From positions 1 to 64,000 of the forward strand of contig JAAWKB010000001.1 of assembly GCA_022797115.1 (NCBI GenBank): a stretch of DNA of 64,000 nucleotides, in the 5' to 3' direction. Positions 29,814 through 39,317 of this stretch are shown in pieces (position 1 is the first letter of the stretch; every line of letters begins with the position of its first letter). A program made the position numbers and the translations under genes. The notes below the pieces were generated by a model. That model was not told the DNA's origin. It saw nothing but the letters and a program-made list of their open reading frames with translations, and did no database searches. Source of the stretch: Oscillospiraceae bacterium (GTDB lineage Bacteria > Bacillota > Clostridia > Oscillospirales > Oscillospiraceae).

Positions 29814-31403
29814 TCAGCCGCCGTTCAGCGCCCGGAAAAGGGCCCTGTTGGACGGATAGAGCTTTTGGAATACCTGGTAGTTTTGATCGTAGGCGGCCCG
29901 GTTGGCCGGGCAGGGCGTATGGGTCCGCTCCACCGGGATCAGGCCGGCCGCCGCGTCCAGATCCCGGACGATCCCCAGCCCTACGCCGGCCACCGCCGCC
30001 GCGCCCACAGAGCCCGCATTCTGGGGGCTGGCCGTCACCTGGACGGCCCGTCCGGTGACATCCGCAAGGATTTGCGCTGTCACCGGGGACAGCGCGCCGC
30101 CGCCCACAAAGCGGACCGGGTCGGAGACCGGCAGCTTGCGCGCCTGGCACTCCAGCATCCAGCGCAGATGGTAGCAGACACCCTCCAGCACTGCCCGGAT
30201 CAGCTCGGTCTTGCCGGTGTCCAGCCGGATGTTGAAGAACATCCCTGCCGCCGCCGGGTCCTCGAAGGGGCAGCGGTTGCCGTGGAGCCAGGGGGTGAAG
30301 AGCACGCCCCCCGCCCCCGGCGGGACCTGCTCCACTGTCTCGGTCAGGTAGTCGTAGAGGCTGGCGTACACCGCCTCCTGGCCCCCTGTGATGTCCTTTT
30401 TCTCCAGATAGACGCCGATCTCGTCCAGGGCCAGATGATCCTTCACCCACTCCAGGCACTTCCCGGCGGTCTCCATCTCAGCGAAGTAGTTGTACCGCCC
30501 CCGCTGGGCCCCTACGATAGCGGCAATCATGGCCGATACATCCACCCGCTGCCGGTCCGTGACCGTGGAGACCCAGCCGGAGGTGCCGCAGTAGATATGG
30601 GTGCTGCCTACGGCAGTGGCCCCGGCCCCTACGCCGATGAGGGAGGCGTCCCCGCCGCCGCCAAAGACCGGCGTGCCCGGGGTGAGGCCCAGCTCTGCCG
30701 CCGCCTGGCCCGTCAGGCCGCCCACCTGGCTGGACGCCTGGATGATCGGGGGCAGGTGGGCCATGTCCACACCGAAGATCCGGCACAGCTCATCGCTCCA
30801 CGCCCCCTTCCGGGTGTCATAGAGCAGGGCGGCATAGGCGGAGTCCTCTGTCATGACAGCCCTGCCGGTACAACGCAGGAGCAGATAGTCCTTTACGTCC
30901 AGCCACTTATCCGCCCGCCGGAAGACCTCCGGCTCATGGGCCTGCACCCATTTGTACTTCCAGACCGGGTCCTTCACGCTGCTGGGCACTGCGCCGGTGG
31001 ACCGCAGGCACTTCAGAAGCTTCCCCACGTTGGCCCCGGCGATCTGGGGGCCGTGGGCCAGCCCTTTTTTCAGCTCCGCGCCTGCCCGCTGGTCCATGTA
31101 GCTCATGGCCCGGCGCACCGGCTTCCCGGCCCGGTCCACCAGTACCAGCCCCTGCATCTGGGAGCAGAAGGAGAGGCCCGCCACCGCCTGGGGGGCTACA
31201 TCCGCCTTTGCAAACAGCGCCCGGGTGGTGCGGCACATGGCCCCCCACCACTCATCCGGTTCCTGCTCCGCGCCGCCGCCGGGCAGGAGATACAGCCTGT
31301 AACCCTCCTGGGCGCTGGAGAGCAGGGTGATCCGCTCCCCAATGCCGAACAGGCAGGTCTTTACCCCTGTGGTACCGATATCATATGCCAGCACATAGGT
31401 CAT
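29814..31403 (-). CDS. FGGY-family carbohydrate kinase (xylulokinase-like)
   Basis: MTYVLAYDIGTTGVKTCLF; GGGGDASLIGVGAG; VRFVGGGALSPVTAQILADVTGRAVQV. Confidence 0.92.
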   Translation of the reverse strand: MTYVLAYDIGTTGVKTCLFGIGERITLLSSAQEGYRLYLLPGGGAEQEPDEWWGAMCRTTRALFAKADVAPQAVAGLSFCSQMQGLVLVDRAGKPVRRAMSYMDQRAGAELKKGLAHGPQIAGANVGKLLKCLRSTGAVPSSVKDPVWKYKWVQAHEPEVFRRADKWLDVKDYLLLRCTGRAVMTEDSAYAALLYDTRKGAWSDELCRIFGVDMAHLPPIIQASSQVGGLTGQAAAELGLTPGTPVFGGGGDASLIGVGAGATAVGSTHIYCGTSGWVSTVTDRQRVDVSAMIAAIVGAQRGRYNYFAEMETAGKCLEWVKDHLALDEIGVYLEKKDITGGQEAVYASLYDYLTETVEQVPPGAGGVLFTPWLHGNRCPFEDPAAAGMFFNIRLDTGKTELIRAVLEGVCYHLRWMLECQARKLPVSDPVRFVGGGALSPVTAQILADVTGRAVQVTASPQNAGSVGAAAVAGVGLGIVRDLDAAAGLIPVERTHTPCPANRAAYDQNYQVFQKLYPSNRALFRALNGG

Positions 31404-31419
31404 CCCGGTTCCCTCCCCG

Positions 31420-32073
31420 TCATGCCTGCCGGTGAACAATGCTGTCCCGCTCCAGGGTGAAGGCGGACTCGAAGAACTTGAGCAGCTCCCGCTCCACCAG
31501 ATCCTCCCGCTCCGCAACCTCCCCGCCGGCGTACAGCCGGAACCGCTCCCGGTAGTAGCCGCAGCAGCCGGAGAACTGCACCATCATCAGCAGGCTGTCA
31601 AAAAAGAATGCGAACATTGCCGGGTCCATGTCCCGGCGCAGGTCCCCGTTGGCCTGGCACTGGGCAATACGCCCGGCGTAGAGCCGGGCCGCCGCCCCCT
31701 CGATCTTCTCCGCCAGCAGGGCGGCCTGCTCCCCGCCGGCCACGGTGAGCATACTGTACAGGCGCACATAGTCTGGGTGCTCCCGGGAGAAGGCCAGCAG
31801 GGCGCGGATGATCTGCCGGGCCTGCTCCAGCACCGGCCCCTCCCGGGCCGCCGCCGCGGAGAGCACTGCGTCCAGGCCCTCCAGGCTGCGGTCCAGGCAG
31901 GCGCGGAAAAAGCCGTCCTTGTCCCCGTAGTATTTATAGAGCGCCCCCACACTGATGCCGGCCCGGGCTGCGATGGCGCGCATATTGGCACGGCCAGGGC
32001 CATGGAGGGCAAATTCCTCAATGCCTGCCTCCAAAATCTCCGCCAGCTTCTCCGGCGGCAGCTTTTTCAGCAT
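31420..32073 (-). CDS. TetR/AcrR family transcriptional regulator
   Basis: KLAEILEAGIEEFALHGPGRANMRAIAARAGISVGALYKYYGDKDGFF. Confidence 0.92.
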   Translation of the reverse strand: MLKKLPPEKLAEILEAGIEEFALHGPGRANMRAIAARAGISVGALYKYYGDKDGFFRACLDRSLEGLDAVLSAAAAREGPVLEQARQIIRALLAFSREHPDYVRLYSMLTVAGGEQAALLAEKIEGAAARLYAGRIAQCQANGDLRRDMDPAMFAFFFDSLLMMVQFSGCCGYYRERFRLYAGGEVAEREDLVERELLKFFESAFTLERDSIVHRQA

Positions 32074-33176
32074 AACCGCTTCTTCCCCGCGTAAGAGGCG
32101 ACAAACAGTGTGCGCTGGACCAGGGCATCCAGCCGCCCCAGGGGGCGGCAGCCGGGCGCGGCAGCCGCGAACCGCCGGGCCGCACAGCCCTTGCGCAGCA
32201 GGAAACGCAGGGCCTCCAGGTCGCTGGCCTCCGCGCCCATGCACAGTGCCCCTGCGTCCCGCAGCAGCACGGCATTCCGTCCCCGCATAGCCCTTGCTAC
32301 CTCGCCGGGCTCACCCTTCACGCACCGCACGTCCACGCCCGCCAGCTGGGCCAGGTCGTCCAGCATGGGCCGCAGGGCCCGCCCCTCCCGGCTGGCCGCC
32401 ACCACCGCCTGGGCGGCCTCATGGGCGACGTACTGGGCGTTGGTGGAGCGGTAGACAGCGGCATGGAGGGCGGCGGCCAGGGGCAGTTTCCGGTCCTCCA
32501 GCCAAAACGCCTGCCGGCGGCAGCCCAGGGTCAGGAGGAAGGCATCCCCCCGCCGCTCACTGCTGCCGTAGTCAAGGACCCGGCCCGCAGGGGCCGGCTC
32601 CCCTCCGGCGCGGAGCCGGATATGCTCCCCGCAGGCATCCTCCAGGGCCTCCGCCACGGAGAACGCGTCCTCCATGGAGTCCCCCATGCATAGCGCGCCA
32701 TGGCGGCGCAGCAGCACGGCGGGGCTGTCCGGCCACGCCGCCACCTGGGCCTCCACCGCCCGCCGCAGGCGGTTCGTGGAGGGCAGGCCGTAGGCCGCGC
32801 AGGGGACCCAGCCCCCCAGCCGGGCATGGCCCAGATCCGGCAGGCCCTCCCCGGCCACACCCACTACAGAGGCGTTGTCCTGGTGGGTGTGGATGACGAA
32901 CTGGACCTCCGGCCGCAGCCGGTAGGCCCCGGCGTGGATGCCCCGCTCGCTGGAGGGCTTGATGTGCCCCTGATAGGCGCAGCTCTCTATATCCACCAGC
33001 ACCAGCTGCTCCGGCCGCAGGGCCGTATAGTCCATGCCGCTTGGGGTGATGACGAACCGTCCCCCCGTCACCCGGGCGCTGACATTGCCCCAGGTGCGGG
33101 TCACCAGCCCTGCCGCCAGGAGCCTGCGCCCCGCCTCAACGACCAGCTCCCTGGCCTCTTTTTCTGTATACGCCAT
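32067..33176 (-). CDS. Class II aldolase/adducin family protein with second aldolase-like lobe
   Basis: TWGNVSARVTGGRFVITPSGMDY; VIHTHQDNASVVGV; LRRHGALCMGDSMEDAF; second motif LLRDAGALCMGAEASDLEALRFLL. Confidence 0.88.
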   Translation of the reverse strand: MAYTEKEARELVVEAGRRLLAAGLVTRTWGNVSARVTGGRFVITPSGMDYTALRPEQLVLVDIESCAYQGHIKPSSERGIHAGAYRLRPEVQFVIHTHQDNASVVGVAGEGLPDLGHARLGGWVPCAAYGLPSTNRLRRAVEAQVAAWPDSPAVLLRRHGALCMGDSMEDAFSVAEALEDACGEHIRLRAGGEPAPAGRVLDYGSSERRGDAFLLTLGCRRQAFWLEDRKLPLAAALHAAVYRSTNAQYVAHEAAQAVVAASREGRALRPMLDDLAQLAGVDVRCVKGEPGEVARAMRGRNAVLLRDAGALCMGAEASDLEALRFLLRKGCAARRFAAAAPGCRPLGRLDALVQRTLFVASYAGKKRLC

Positions 33177-33179
33177 GGC

Positions 33180-34664
33180 CTATCCCTCCAATGGGCCGCA
33201 GTTGGACAGCACCCGGTCAAACCGGGAGAGCACGTCGTCCACCATCTCCTCCGTATAGGCGGCGCTGGTGTAGAGCCGGGAACCGGCCAGGGTGACGATC
33301 CCCTCGGCCATGTAGGCCGCCCCCATGTGCTCCATCTCCCGCTGGCGGATGCTGGTCTGCTTCAGCACCTCCCGGATGGCCCAGGGCTTTTTCCAGTCGA
33401 TGGAAAAATGCATGGTCCCGACGCTGTCCAGATGGCAGATGGAGCCCTGGTTGAAGGCCACAAAGGGCAGATCATACTTCTTGATCAGCCCCTGCAGGCC
33501 CCGCGTCAGCCGGTCGCCCATCCGCCCGGCAGCCTCGCAGGCATTGGTGCGCTCGATCTCGCACAGGGTGTAGTACCCCGCAGCGCAGGAGAGGGGGGTG
33601 GCGGCCATGGTGCCGCCGCACATGGCCTTTGCCACCTTCTTACCCGACGAGTCCAGCCCGGCCCCCAGGTGGGCCATGCAGTCCGCGTGGCCTCCCACGC
33701 CGCCGGCTCCCGGGTAGCCTCCGGCGATGATTTTGCCGAATACCGTCAGGTCCGGGTCTACGCCGAAGTAGCCCTGGGCCCCGCTCAGCCCGATGCGGAA
33801 ACCTGTCACCACCTCGTCAAAGACCAGCAGGGCCCCATACTTGCGGGTCAGCTGCGCGGCGCCCCGGACAAACTCCTTTGACAGCGGCCGGGTGCCGCTC
33901 TCCGGCCCCATGGGCTCCAGATAGACCGCCGCCGTGCCGCCGGTGAACTGGTTGGCCTTGAGCTTGCGCTCCAGATCCTCCAGGTCGTTGGGGAAAAACT
34001 CGTTTGTGTGCCGGAACACGAAGCTGGGCACGCCCTTGGACAGGATGCCCTTGGTGCCCGGAATGCGCATCCCATAGGCCAGCTGGTCGGACCAGCCGTG
34101 GTATGCGCCGCCCATTTTCAGGATGTTCTTTTTCCCCGTCTTCAGCCGGGCGATCCGGGCCGCACACATGCCCGCCTCCGTGCCGGAGCCCAGCATCCGG
34201 AACATCTCCACCGAGGGCACCAGGTCGGAGATCTTCTTGGCCAGCTTGTACTCGAACTCATGGAACAGCCCCGTAGAGGGCCCACAGGTTTGCAGCAGCT
34301 CGATCACCCGGTCCCGGACCGCCGGCACGTTGCTGCCCAGGATGGTGGGGCCGCCGGCCTGGAGCAGGTCGTAGTACCAGTTGCCGTCAATGTCGTATAG
34401 CTTGGCCCCCTCCGCCTTGGTGATGACGATGGGGAAGGGGTAGTTAAACGCCAGATTGTGCTGCACGCCGCCGGGGATCACCTTCCGGGCCTGCCCGGCC
34501 ATCGTCTTGGATGTGCGGCACTTGGCGTTAAAATAGCCCTCCACGTACTCCGCCAGCTTTTCCCGCCGGATGGAGTATACCGGCTGCCGGATCAGTCCGT
34601 CCAGCTGCGCTGTTACCGCCGCCGCGTCCAGATATTCGTCTATCGCAAAACCGTTGTATGCCAT
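33180..34664 (-). CDS. Class III aminotransferase (glutamate-1-semialdehyde aminomutase-like)
   Basis: FDEVVTGFRIGLSGAQGYFGVDPDLTVFGKIIAGGYPGAGGVGG. Confidence 0.92.
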   Translation of the reverse strand: MAYNGFAIDEYLDAAAVTAQLDGLIRQPVYSIRREKLAEYVEGYFNAKCRTSKTMAGQARKVIPGGVQHNLAFNYPFPIVITKAEGAKLYDIDGNWYYDLLQAGGPTILGSNVPAVRDRVIELLQTCGPSTGLFHEFEYKLAKKISDLVPSVEMFRMLGSGTEAGMCAARIARLKTGKKNILKMGGAYHGWSDQLAYGMRIPGTKGILSKGVPSFVFRHTNEFFPNDLEDLERKLKANQFTGGTAAVYLEPMGPESGTRPLSKEFVRGAAQLTRKYGALLVFDEVVTGFRIGLSGAQGYFGVDPDLTVFGKIIAGGYPGAGGVGGHADCMAHLGAGLDSSGKKVAKAMCGGTMAATPLSCAAGYYTLCEIERTNACEAAGRMGDRLTRGLQGLIKKYDLPFVAFNQGSICHLDSVGTMHFSIDWKKPWAIREVLKQTSIRQREMEHMGAAYMAEGIVTLAGSRLYTSAAYTEEMVDDVLSRFDRVLSNCGPLEG

Positions 34665-34686
34665 GGTACGCCTCCCTTTTCACGCT

Positions 34687-34704
34687 CGTGAACCAATATT
34701 CACG
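34687..34704. promoter_or_regulatory. Candidate TetR operator, CGTGAA-N6-TTCACG
   Basis: Perfect 6-bp arms directly upstream of the first gene of the operon encoding TetR. Confidence 0.6.
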
Positions 34705-34936
34705 TCTTACCCACAGGGTAGCACAGGTTGGCGGGGTTGTCAAGGGTGTGCTGGTCATTATGCACAAGCGGAGGGCGGACGCTATGAAAGAAACCGTTTG
34801 TTTCGACTATTCTGCAGGGCGGAGATATTACAAATTTGTTAATTCCTTATAGATTTACTTCCAATCTTTTGTCGGTTATGGTAGACTGGTGTCGATTCAT
34901 TTCTGGCCTTTTCTGCCGGAAGAAGGGGGAAATTTG

Positions 34937-37015
34937 ATGGAAAAGAGGGGCTGTATCAAGAAAATACTATCTTTGGGCCTATGTATGCTGCTGGTGCTGA
35001 CCATGCTGCCGGCGGCGGCCCTGGCGGTGGAGACCTTTACCACCAGCGACGAGGGCGTGGCCCTGATTAAGGAATACGAGGACTTCCGCGCCATGCCCTA
35101 CAGCGACGACGGCGCGTGGTACATAGGCTACGGCACCCTCTGCGACCCGGCGGACTACCCCGGCGGCGTGTCGGAGTGGGAGGCGGAGCAGCTGCTGCGG
35201 GAGGCGCTGGTGACAATGGAGGATTGGGTCAACACCCTGCTGATGGACTACAGCATCTCCGTCACCCAGTACCAGTTCGACGCCATGGTGGATTTGACCT
35301 ACAACCTGGGGGCGCAGTGGATCAACCCGGAATACCGCTTCTGCTCCTACCTCATCAACGGCAGCTACCAGTACAGCGAAGCGGAGATCGTCAACGCCAT
35401 CGCTACCTGGTGCCACAAGGGGACCACCGTGATGGAGAACCTGGTGGACCGCCGGCTGCGGGATGCGTTCCTGTTCCTGTATGGCATCTGTGACAACGAC
35501 GGGCCGGACGCCTACACCTATATCCATTTTGACCCCAGCGGCGGGTCCATAGAAAACCAAACCGTCTTTTACCCGGTGGGCGCGGCCTACGGCCAGCTGC
35601 CCGTCCCCACCCTCCGGGGCAGGAGCTTCCTGGGCTGGCATACCACCGGCGGCGGGGCTCCCCTCACGGGGGATGAGCTGGCGCTGTCCCCCCTGCACGT
35701 CACAGCCCAATGGGATGCGGAGGCCCCCAGCCAGCCGGAGGTCGACCTGTCCGCCTGGGTCAACCCCTACAGCGATGTGAAGGACAACGACTGGTTTTTC
35801 AGCTATGTCCGGGAGTTGAGCGCCAAGGGGATTGTAGGCGGCTATCCTGACGGCACCTTCCAGTCTGCCAAGCAGCTGACTGCCGGGGAGGCGCTCAAGC
35901 TGATCCTGGTAGCCGCCGGGTACCAGGACCCCGGCAACACCCCCAGCGGCCACTGGGCGGGCAACTATCTCGTCCTGGCGGAGAGCCTGGGGTGTGTCTA
36001 CCCCGGTGAGATCGTCGACCTGGACGGCACCATCAGCCGCCTGACCATTGCCAGGATTGCCGCGGTGGCCATGAATTTGCAGCCCCGGACGGGCGCGTCG
36101 CCCTTTGCGGATATTGACGACGGCTATACCCTCGCCCTCTATGAGGAGGGTATCCTCAACGGCACCGCCGTGGGCGGCCTGCGCTATTACTACCCCAACG
36201 ACGGCATCAACCGGGCGGAGGTGTGCGCGATTGTCTCCCGAATCAGCGGCTGGGAGTACACGGAGAAGAATGACCCCGCTGTGTCCGGCTACATCCAGTA
36301 CCGGGAAAAGACCCTGCCGCTGCTGCGCAATGTACCGGCGGCGCCCTACAACACAAACCTCTTTGTTGCTGACGGCAGTATCATGCACTACAACGACGTG
36401 AATTACACCACCGCCATCGGCATTGACGTATCCTCCCACCAGGGGGAGATTGATTGGCAGAAGGTGGCGGGCTCCGGAGTGGAATTCGTGATGATCCGCC
36501 TGGGCTACCGCGGCTACGGCGAGGAGGGGAAAATCAATCTGGACCCCTATTTCCAGCAGAACATCGCTGGGGCCAAGGCTGCTGGGCTGAAGGTGGGCGT
36601 ATACTTCTTCTCCCAGGCCATCAATATCCAGGAGGCTGCGGAGGAGGCCGCGTTTGTTTTGGAAAATCTGGGCGGCCAGTACCTGGATTACCCGCTGGTC
36701 TATGACTGGGAGACCATCAGCTCCAGCGGGGCCCGGACCAAGGGGCTGGACAACACCACGCTGACTGACTGCGCTATCACCTTCTGTGACAGCGTGGCCA
36801 TGGCGGGTTACACGCCCATGATCTACTATAATCTCCCGGTGGGGTACACCCACTACCAGCTGGACCGCCTGACGGCCTATGACGTGTGGTTTGCACAGTA
36901 TGCCTCCACACCCAGCATGTACTACAATTACCAGATTTGGCAATACAGCGACAGCGGGTCCATCCCCGGCATCTCCGGGAAGGTGGACATGGATCTGGCG
37001 TTTATCCCCTATTGA
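34937..37015 (+). CDS. Secreted double muramidase: GH24 lysozyme, InlB B-like repeat, SLH domains, GH25 lysozyme
   Basis: ALIKEYEDFRAMPYSDDGAWYIGYGTLCDP; HFDPSGGSIENQTVFYPVGAAYGQLPVPTLRGRSFLGWHT; SDVKDNDWFFSYVRELSAKGIVGGYPDGTF; IGIDVSSHQGEIDWQKVAGSGVEFVMIRLGYRGY. Confidence 0.9.
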   Translation: MEKRGCIKKILSLGLCMLLVLTMLPAAALAVETFTTSDEGVALIKEYEDFRAMPYSDDGAWYIGYGTLCDPADYPGGVSEWEAEQLLREALVTMEDWVNTLLMDYSISVTQYQFDAMVDLTYNLGAQWINPEYRFCSYLINGSYQYSEAEIVNAIATWCHKGTTVMENLVDRRLRDAFLFLYGICDNDGPDAYTYIHFDPSGGSIENQTVFYPVGAAYGQLPVPTLRGRSFLGWHTTGGGAPLTGDELALSPLHVTAQWDAEAPSQPEVDLSAWVNPYSDVKDNDWFFSYVRELSAKGIVGGYPDGTFQSAKQLTAGEALKLILVAAGYQDPGNTPSGHWAGNYLVLAESLGCVYPGEIVDLDGTISRLTIARIAAVAMNLQPRTGASPFADIDDGYTLALYEEGILNGTAVGGLRYYYPNDGINRAEVCAIVSRISGWEYTEKNDPAVSGYIQYREKTLPLLRNVPAAPYNTNLFVADGSIMHYNDVNYTTAIGIDVSSHQGEIDWQKVAGSGVEFVMIRLGYRGYGEEGKINLDPYFQQNIAGAKAAGLKVGVYFFSQAINIQEAAEEAAFVLENLGGQYLDYPLVYDWETISSSGARTKGLDNTTLTDCAITFCDSVAMAGYTPMIYYNLPVGYTHYQLDRLTAYDVWFAQYASTPSMYYNYQIWQYSDSGSIPGISGKVDMDLAFIPY

Positions 37016-37033
37016 CCGCCTACCGGCAATGAG

Positions 37034-37067
37034 AGGGCTTGGCTTTCGCAGCCAAGCCCTCTCATCT
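37034..37067. terminator. Bidirectional terminator
   Basis: gagagggcttggct-ttcgc-agccaagccctctc. Confidence 0.85.
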
Positions 37068-37108
37068 CATTGTTGTACGCTGAAACAGGGATGCCCCCTG
37101 TGGGGCTG

Positions 37109-38350
37109 CTACTCCACGGTAATGCCGCGTTCCGCAAACGCCTTCAGCAGCTGGTCCATATCATTGGGGATGGAGACCGGCTCGCCGCAGGAGGCGATGG
37201 CGTTGGCCACATCCTTGAGGCCATTGCCAGTCACGACGCTGACGGCCGTGGCGCTGGCGGGGATTTTACCCTGCTCACAAAGCTTCTTCAGCCCCGCCGT
37301 ACCGGTCACGCCGGCGGGCTCTCCGAACACGCCGCAGGTCCGGCCCAGCAGCTTCTGGGCGTCCATGATCTCCTGGTCAGAGACATTGACCGTCAGGCCG
37401 TTGGACTCCCGGATTGCCAGCAGGGCCTTGTCCGCATTCCGCGGCACGCCTACGGCAATAGAGTCGGCCAGGGTGTTCTCTTCCATGGGGCGCCACGCCT
37501 CTCCCGTCTCAATGGCCCGGTTCAGGGGGCAGCAGCCCTCCGCCTGGGCGGAGATCAGCCGGGGGAGCCGGTCAATGAAGCCAATGGCATAGAGGTCCTT
37601 CAATCCCTTCCAAAGCCCGGCGATGGTGCAGCCGTCGCCCACGGAGATGGCGATATAATCGGGGACAACCCAGTGCAGCTGCTCCATGATCTCCAGGCCC
37701 ACGGTTTTTTTGCCCTCGGAGAGGTATGGATTGATGGCGGCGTTACGGTTGTACCAGCCCCACCGGCTGATCGCGGCCTTACTCAGCTCGAAGGTGTCCT
37801 CATAGCTGCCCTGGACGGAAATGACCGTCGCGCCAAAGGCCATCAGCTGGGCAACCTTGCCCTTGGGGGCACGGGAGGGGACGAAGATGTACGTCTTGAG
37901 GCCCGCCGCCGCGGCGTTCCCAGCCAGGGAGGAGGCGGCGTTGCCGGTGGAGGAGCAGGCGATGACCTCCGCACCGGCCTCCCGGGCCTTTGCCACCGCC
38001 ATGGCGCTGGCCCGGTCCTTCAATGAGGCGGTGGGGTTGATGCCGTCGTCCTTGATATACAGCCTTTGGATACCCAGCTGGCCAGCCAGCCTGTCCGCCT
38101 GGTAGAGGGGGCTCCAGCCTACCCGCAGGGGCGGCAGCTCCGTGCCTGCCTCCACCGGCAGCAGCTCCCGGTAGCGCCAGATCGTATATTCCTGGCGCGC
38201 CGCCAGGTCCGCTTTGGACAGGCTGGATTTGATGGAATCATAGTCGTAGACGATGTCTAAAATTCCCCCACAGGCACAGTTGGTCAGATTGGGGGCGGCA
38301 TCGTAGGTTCTTCCACAGATTACGCACTTGGCGTGGAGGACGTTCTTCAT
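37109..38350 (-). CDS. thrC: Threonine synthase with N-terminal zinc ribbon
   Basis: CVICGRTYDAAPNLTNCACGG; KDDGINPTASLKDRASAMAVAKA; CSSTGNAASSLAGNAA. Confidence 0.93.
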   Translation of the reverse strand: MKNVLHAKCVICGRTYDAAPNLTNCACGGILDIVYDYDSIKSSLSKADLAARQEYTIWRYRELLPVEAGTELPPLRVGWSPLYQADRLAGQLGIQRLYIKDDGINPTASLKDRASAMAVAKAREAGAEVIACSSTGNAASSLAGNAAAAGLKTYIFVPSRAPKGKVAQLMAFGATVISVQGSYEDTFELSKAAISRWGWYNRNAAINPYLSEGKKTVGLEIMEQLHWVVPDYIAISVGDGCTIAGLWKGLKDLYAIGFIDRLPRLISAQAEGCCPLNRAIETGEAWRPMEENTLADSIAVGVPRNADKALLAIRESNGLTVNVSDQEIMDAQKLLGRTCGVFGEPAGVTGTAGLKKLCEQGKIPASATAVSVVTGNGLKDVANAIASCGEPVSIPNDMDQLLKAFAERGITVE

Positions 38351-38586
38351 AGGCCATCTCCTTCTTGGTCGTTATCCCGGGGCTGCGCACCCCGGATCTG
38401 CGGTCCCCTTTATACGCAGCCCAAAAGGGACCAAAAAGCTGCCGGACTGTCGATCCGCCCCCCCTATCCCGTGGGGGGTATTTTTTCGCTCCGACGGCCA
38501 CGACTGCCCCTACCCGGCAGTGTATGCCTCCATGCGCCGCTGCCGTACGCCGGATCACGGATTCTGCCGGCGGATTCCCGGGACAC

Positions 38587-38793
38587 CTACGGTTCCTGCG
38601 CCCGGCCGTCTGCGGCGGATGCCTCATCCTCCTTCAGGTTCTCCAGGGCGACGCGGGTCGCCTCGATCACAAACGCAGAGAAATTGCAGTCCTTCCCGCG
38701 GATCACCTCTTCGACCTGTTCAATTAAATCGTCCGGGAAACGGATACTTTTGTTCGTTGTGGTAGGGATTTTGGGGATTTGAAATTTCCGCAT
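38587..38793 (-). CDS. Ribbon-helix-helix (Arc/CopG-like) DNA-binding protein
   Basis: TTTNKSIRFPDDLIEQVEEVIRGKDCNFSAFVIEATRVALENLKED. Confidence 0.75.
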   Translation of the reverse strand: MRKFQIPKIPTTTNKSIRFPDDLIEQVEEVIRGKDCNFSAFVIEATRVALENLKEDEASAADGRAQEP

Positions 38794-38807
38794 ACGCAAC
38801 ACACCTC

Positions 38808-38826
38808 GCAATATAGATTATATTGC
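38808..38826. promoter_or_regulatory. Perfect palindrome GCAATATA-GAT-TATATTGC, candidate RHH operator
   Basis: 8-bp arms in the divergent intergenic region just upstream of the RHH start codon; further attgc motifs at 38834 and 38859. Confidence 0.6.
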
Positions 38827-38907
38827 AAATTGTATTGCTAAAATATACCGATAAAAATATTGCGTTTTGTTGCACAAATGTGCTACAATCTAAAAGGGGT
38901 GATAAAA

Positions 38908-39075
38908 ATGGAAAATTTCCCGAAATATTACACTTGCCTGTTTAACAGTATAACAGATGCCATTGAGGCGATCCAGCATCAAAACTACATTGCAGCGCAG
39001 GATATTCTGATCAAGGCGCAGCAGGAGGCGGAGGAGCTGTATCTGGCGGATGGGGATGAGGGAATCCCCGGCTGA
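38908..39075 (+). CDS. Small uncharacterised protein (55 aa)
   Basis: ATG after AAAGGGGTG SD; MENFPKYYTCLFNSITDAIEAIQHQNYIAAQDILIKAQQEAEELYLADGDEGIPG. Confidence 0.65.
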   Translation: MENFPKYYTCLFNSITDAIEAIQHQNYIAAQDILIKAQQEAEELYLADGDEGIPG

Positions 39076-39317
39076 TGCTGCGCGCCAAGTGAGCGGGCAT
39101 ATCCGTTGGCAATTCGCCTCCCGGCGGCCCAGAGGGCCATACAGGGGGCTGTCCGCCGGATCCAACCCCCGTATCAAAGGATTCCGGAGCCGCAGGCTCC
39201 CGTGTGCTTTTGCTGCCGTTACACAGGCAAAAGCAGCCCTGCCACGGCAGCGGCAAGACGAGCATTCCGCAGAATGGAGAGAGGGCGGGGCCGGAGGCCC
39301 CGCCCGTTCGCGTTATA

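Noticed and set aside
34687-34704. Reading CGTGAA-N6-TTCACG as a Rex site
   Set aside because: Half-site spacing is N6 rather than the N4 of TTGTGAA-N4-TTCACAA, so TetR is the better candidate.
38351-38590. Possible T-box or attenuator leader for threonine synthase
   Set aside because: Hairpins and GGGGACCGCAG are present but the T-box consensus AGGGTGGNACCGCG and a terminator with T-run are not convincingly met.
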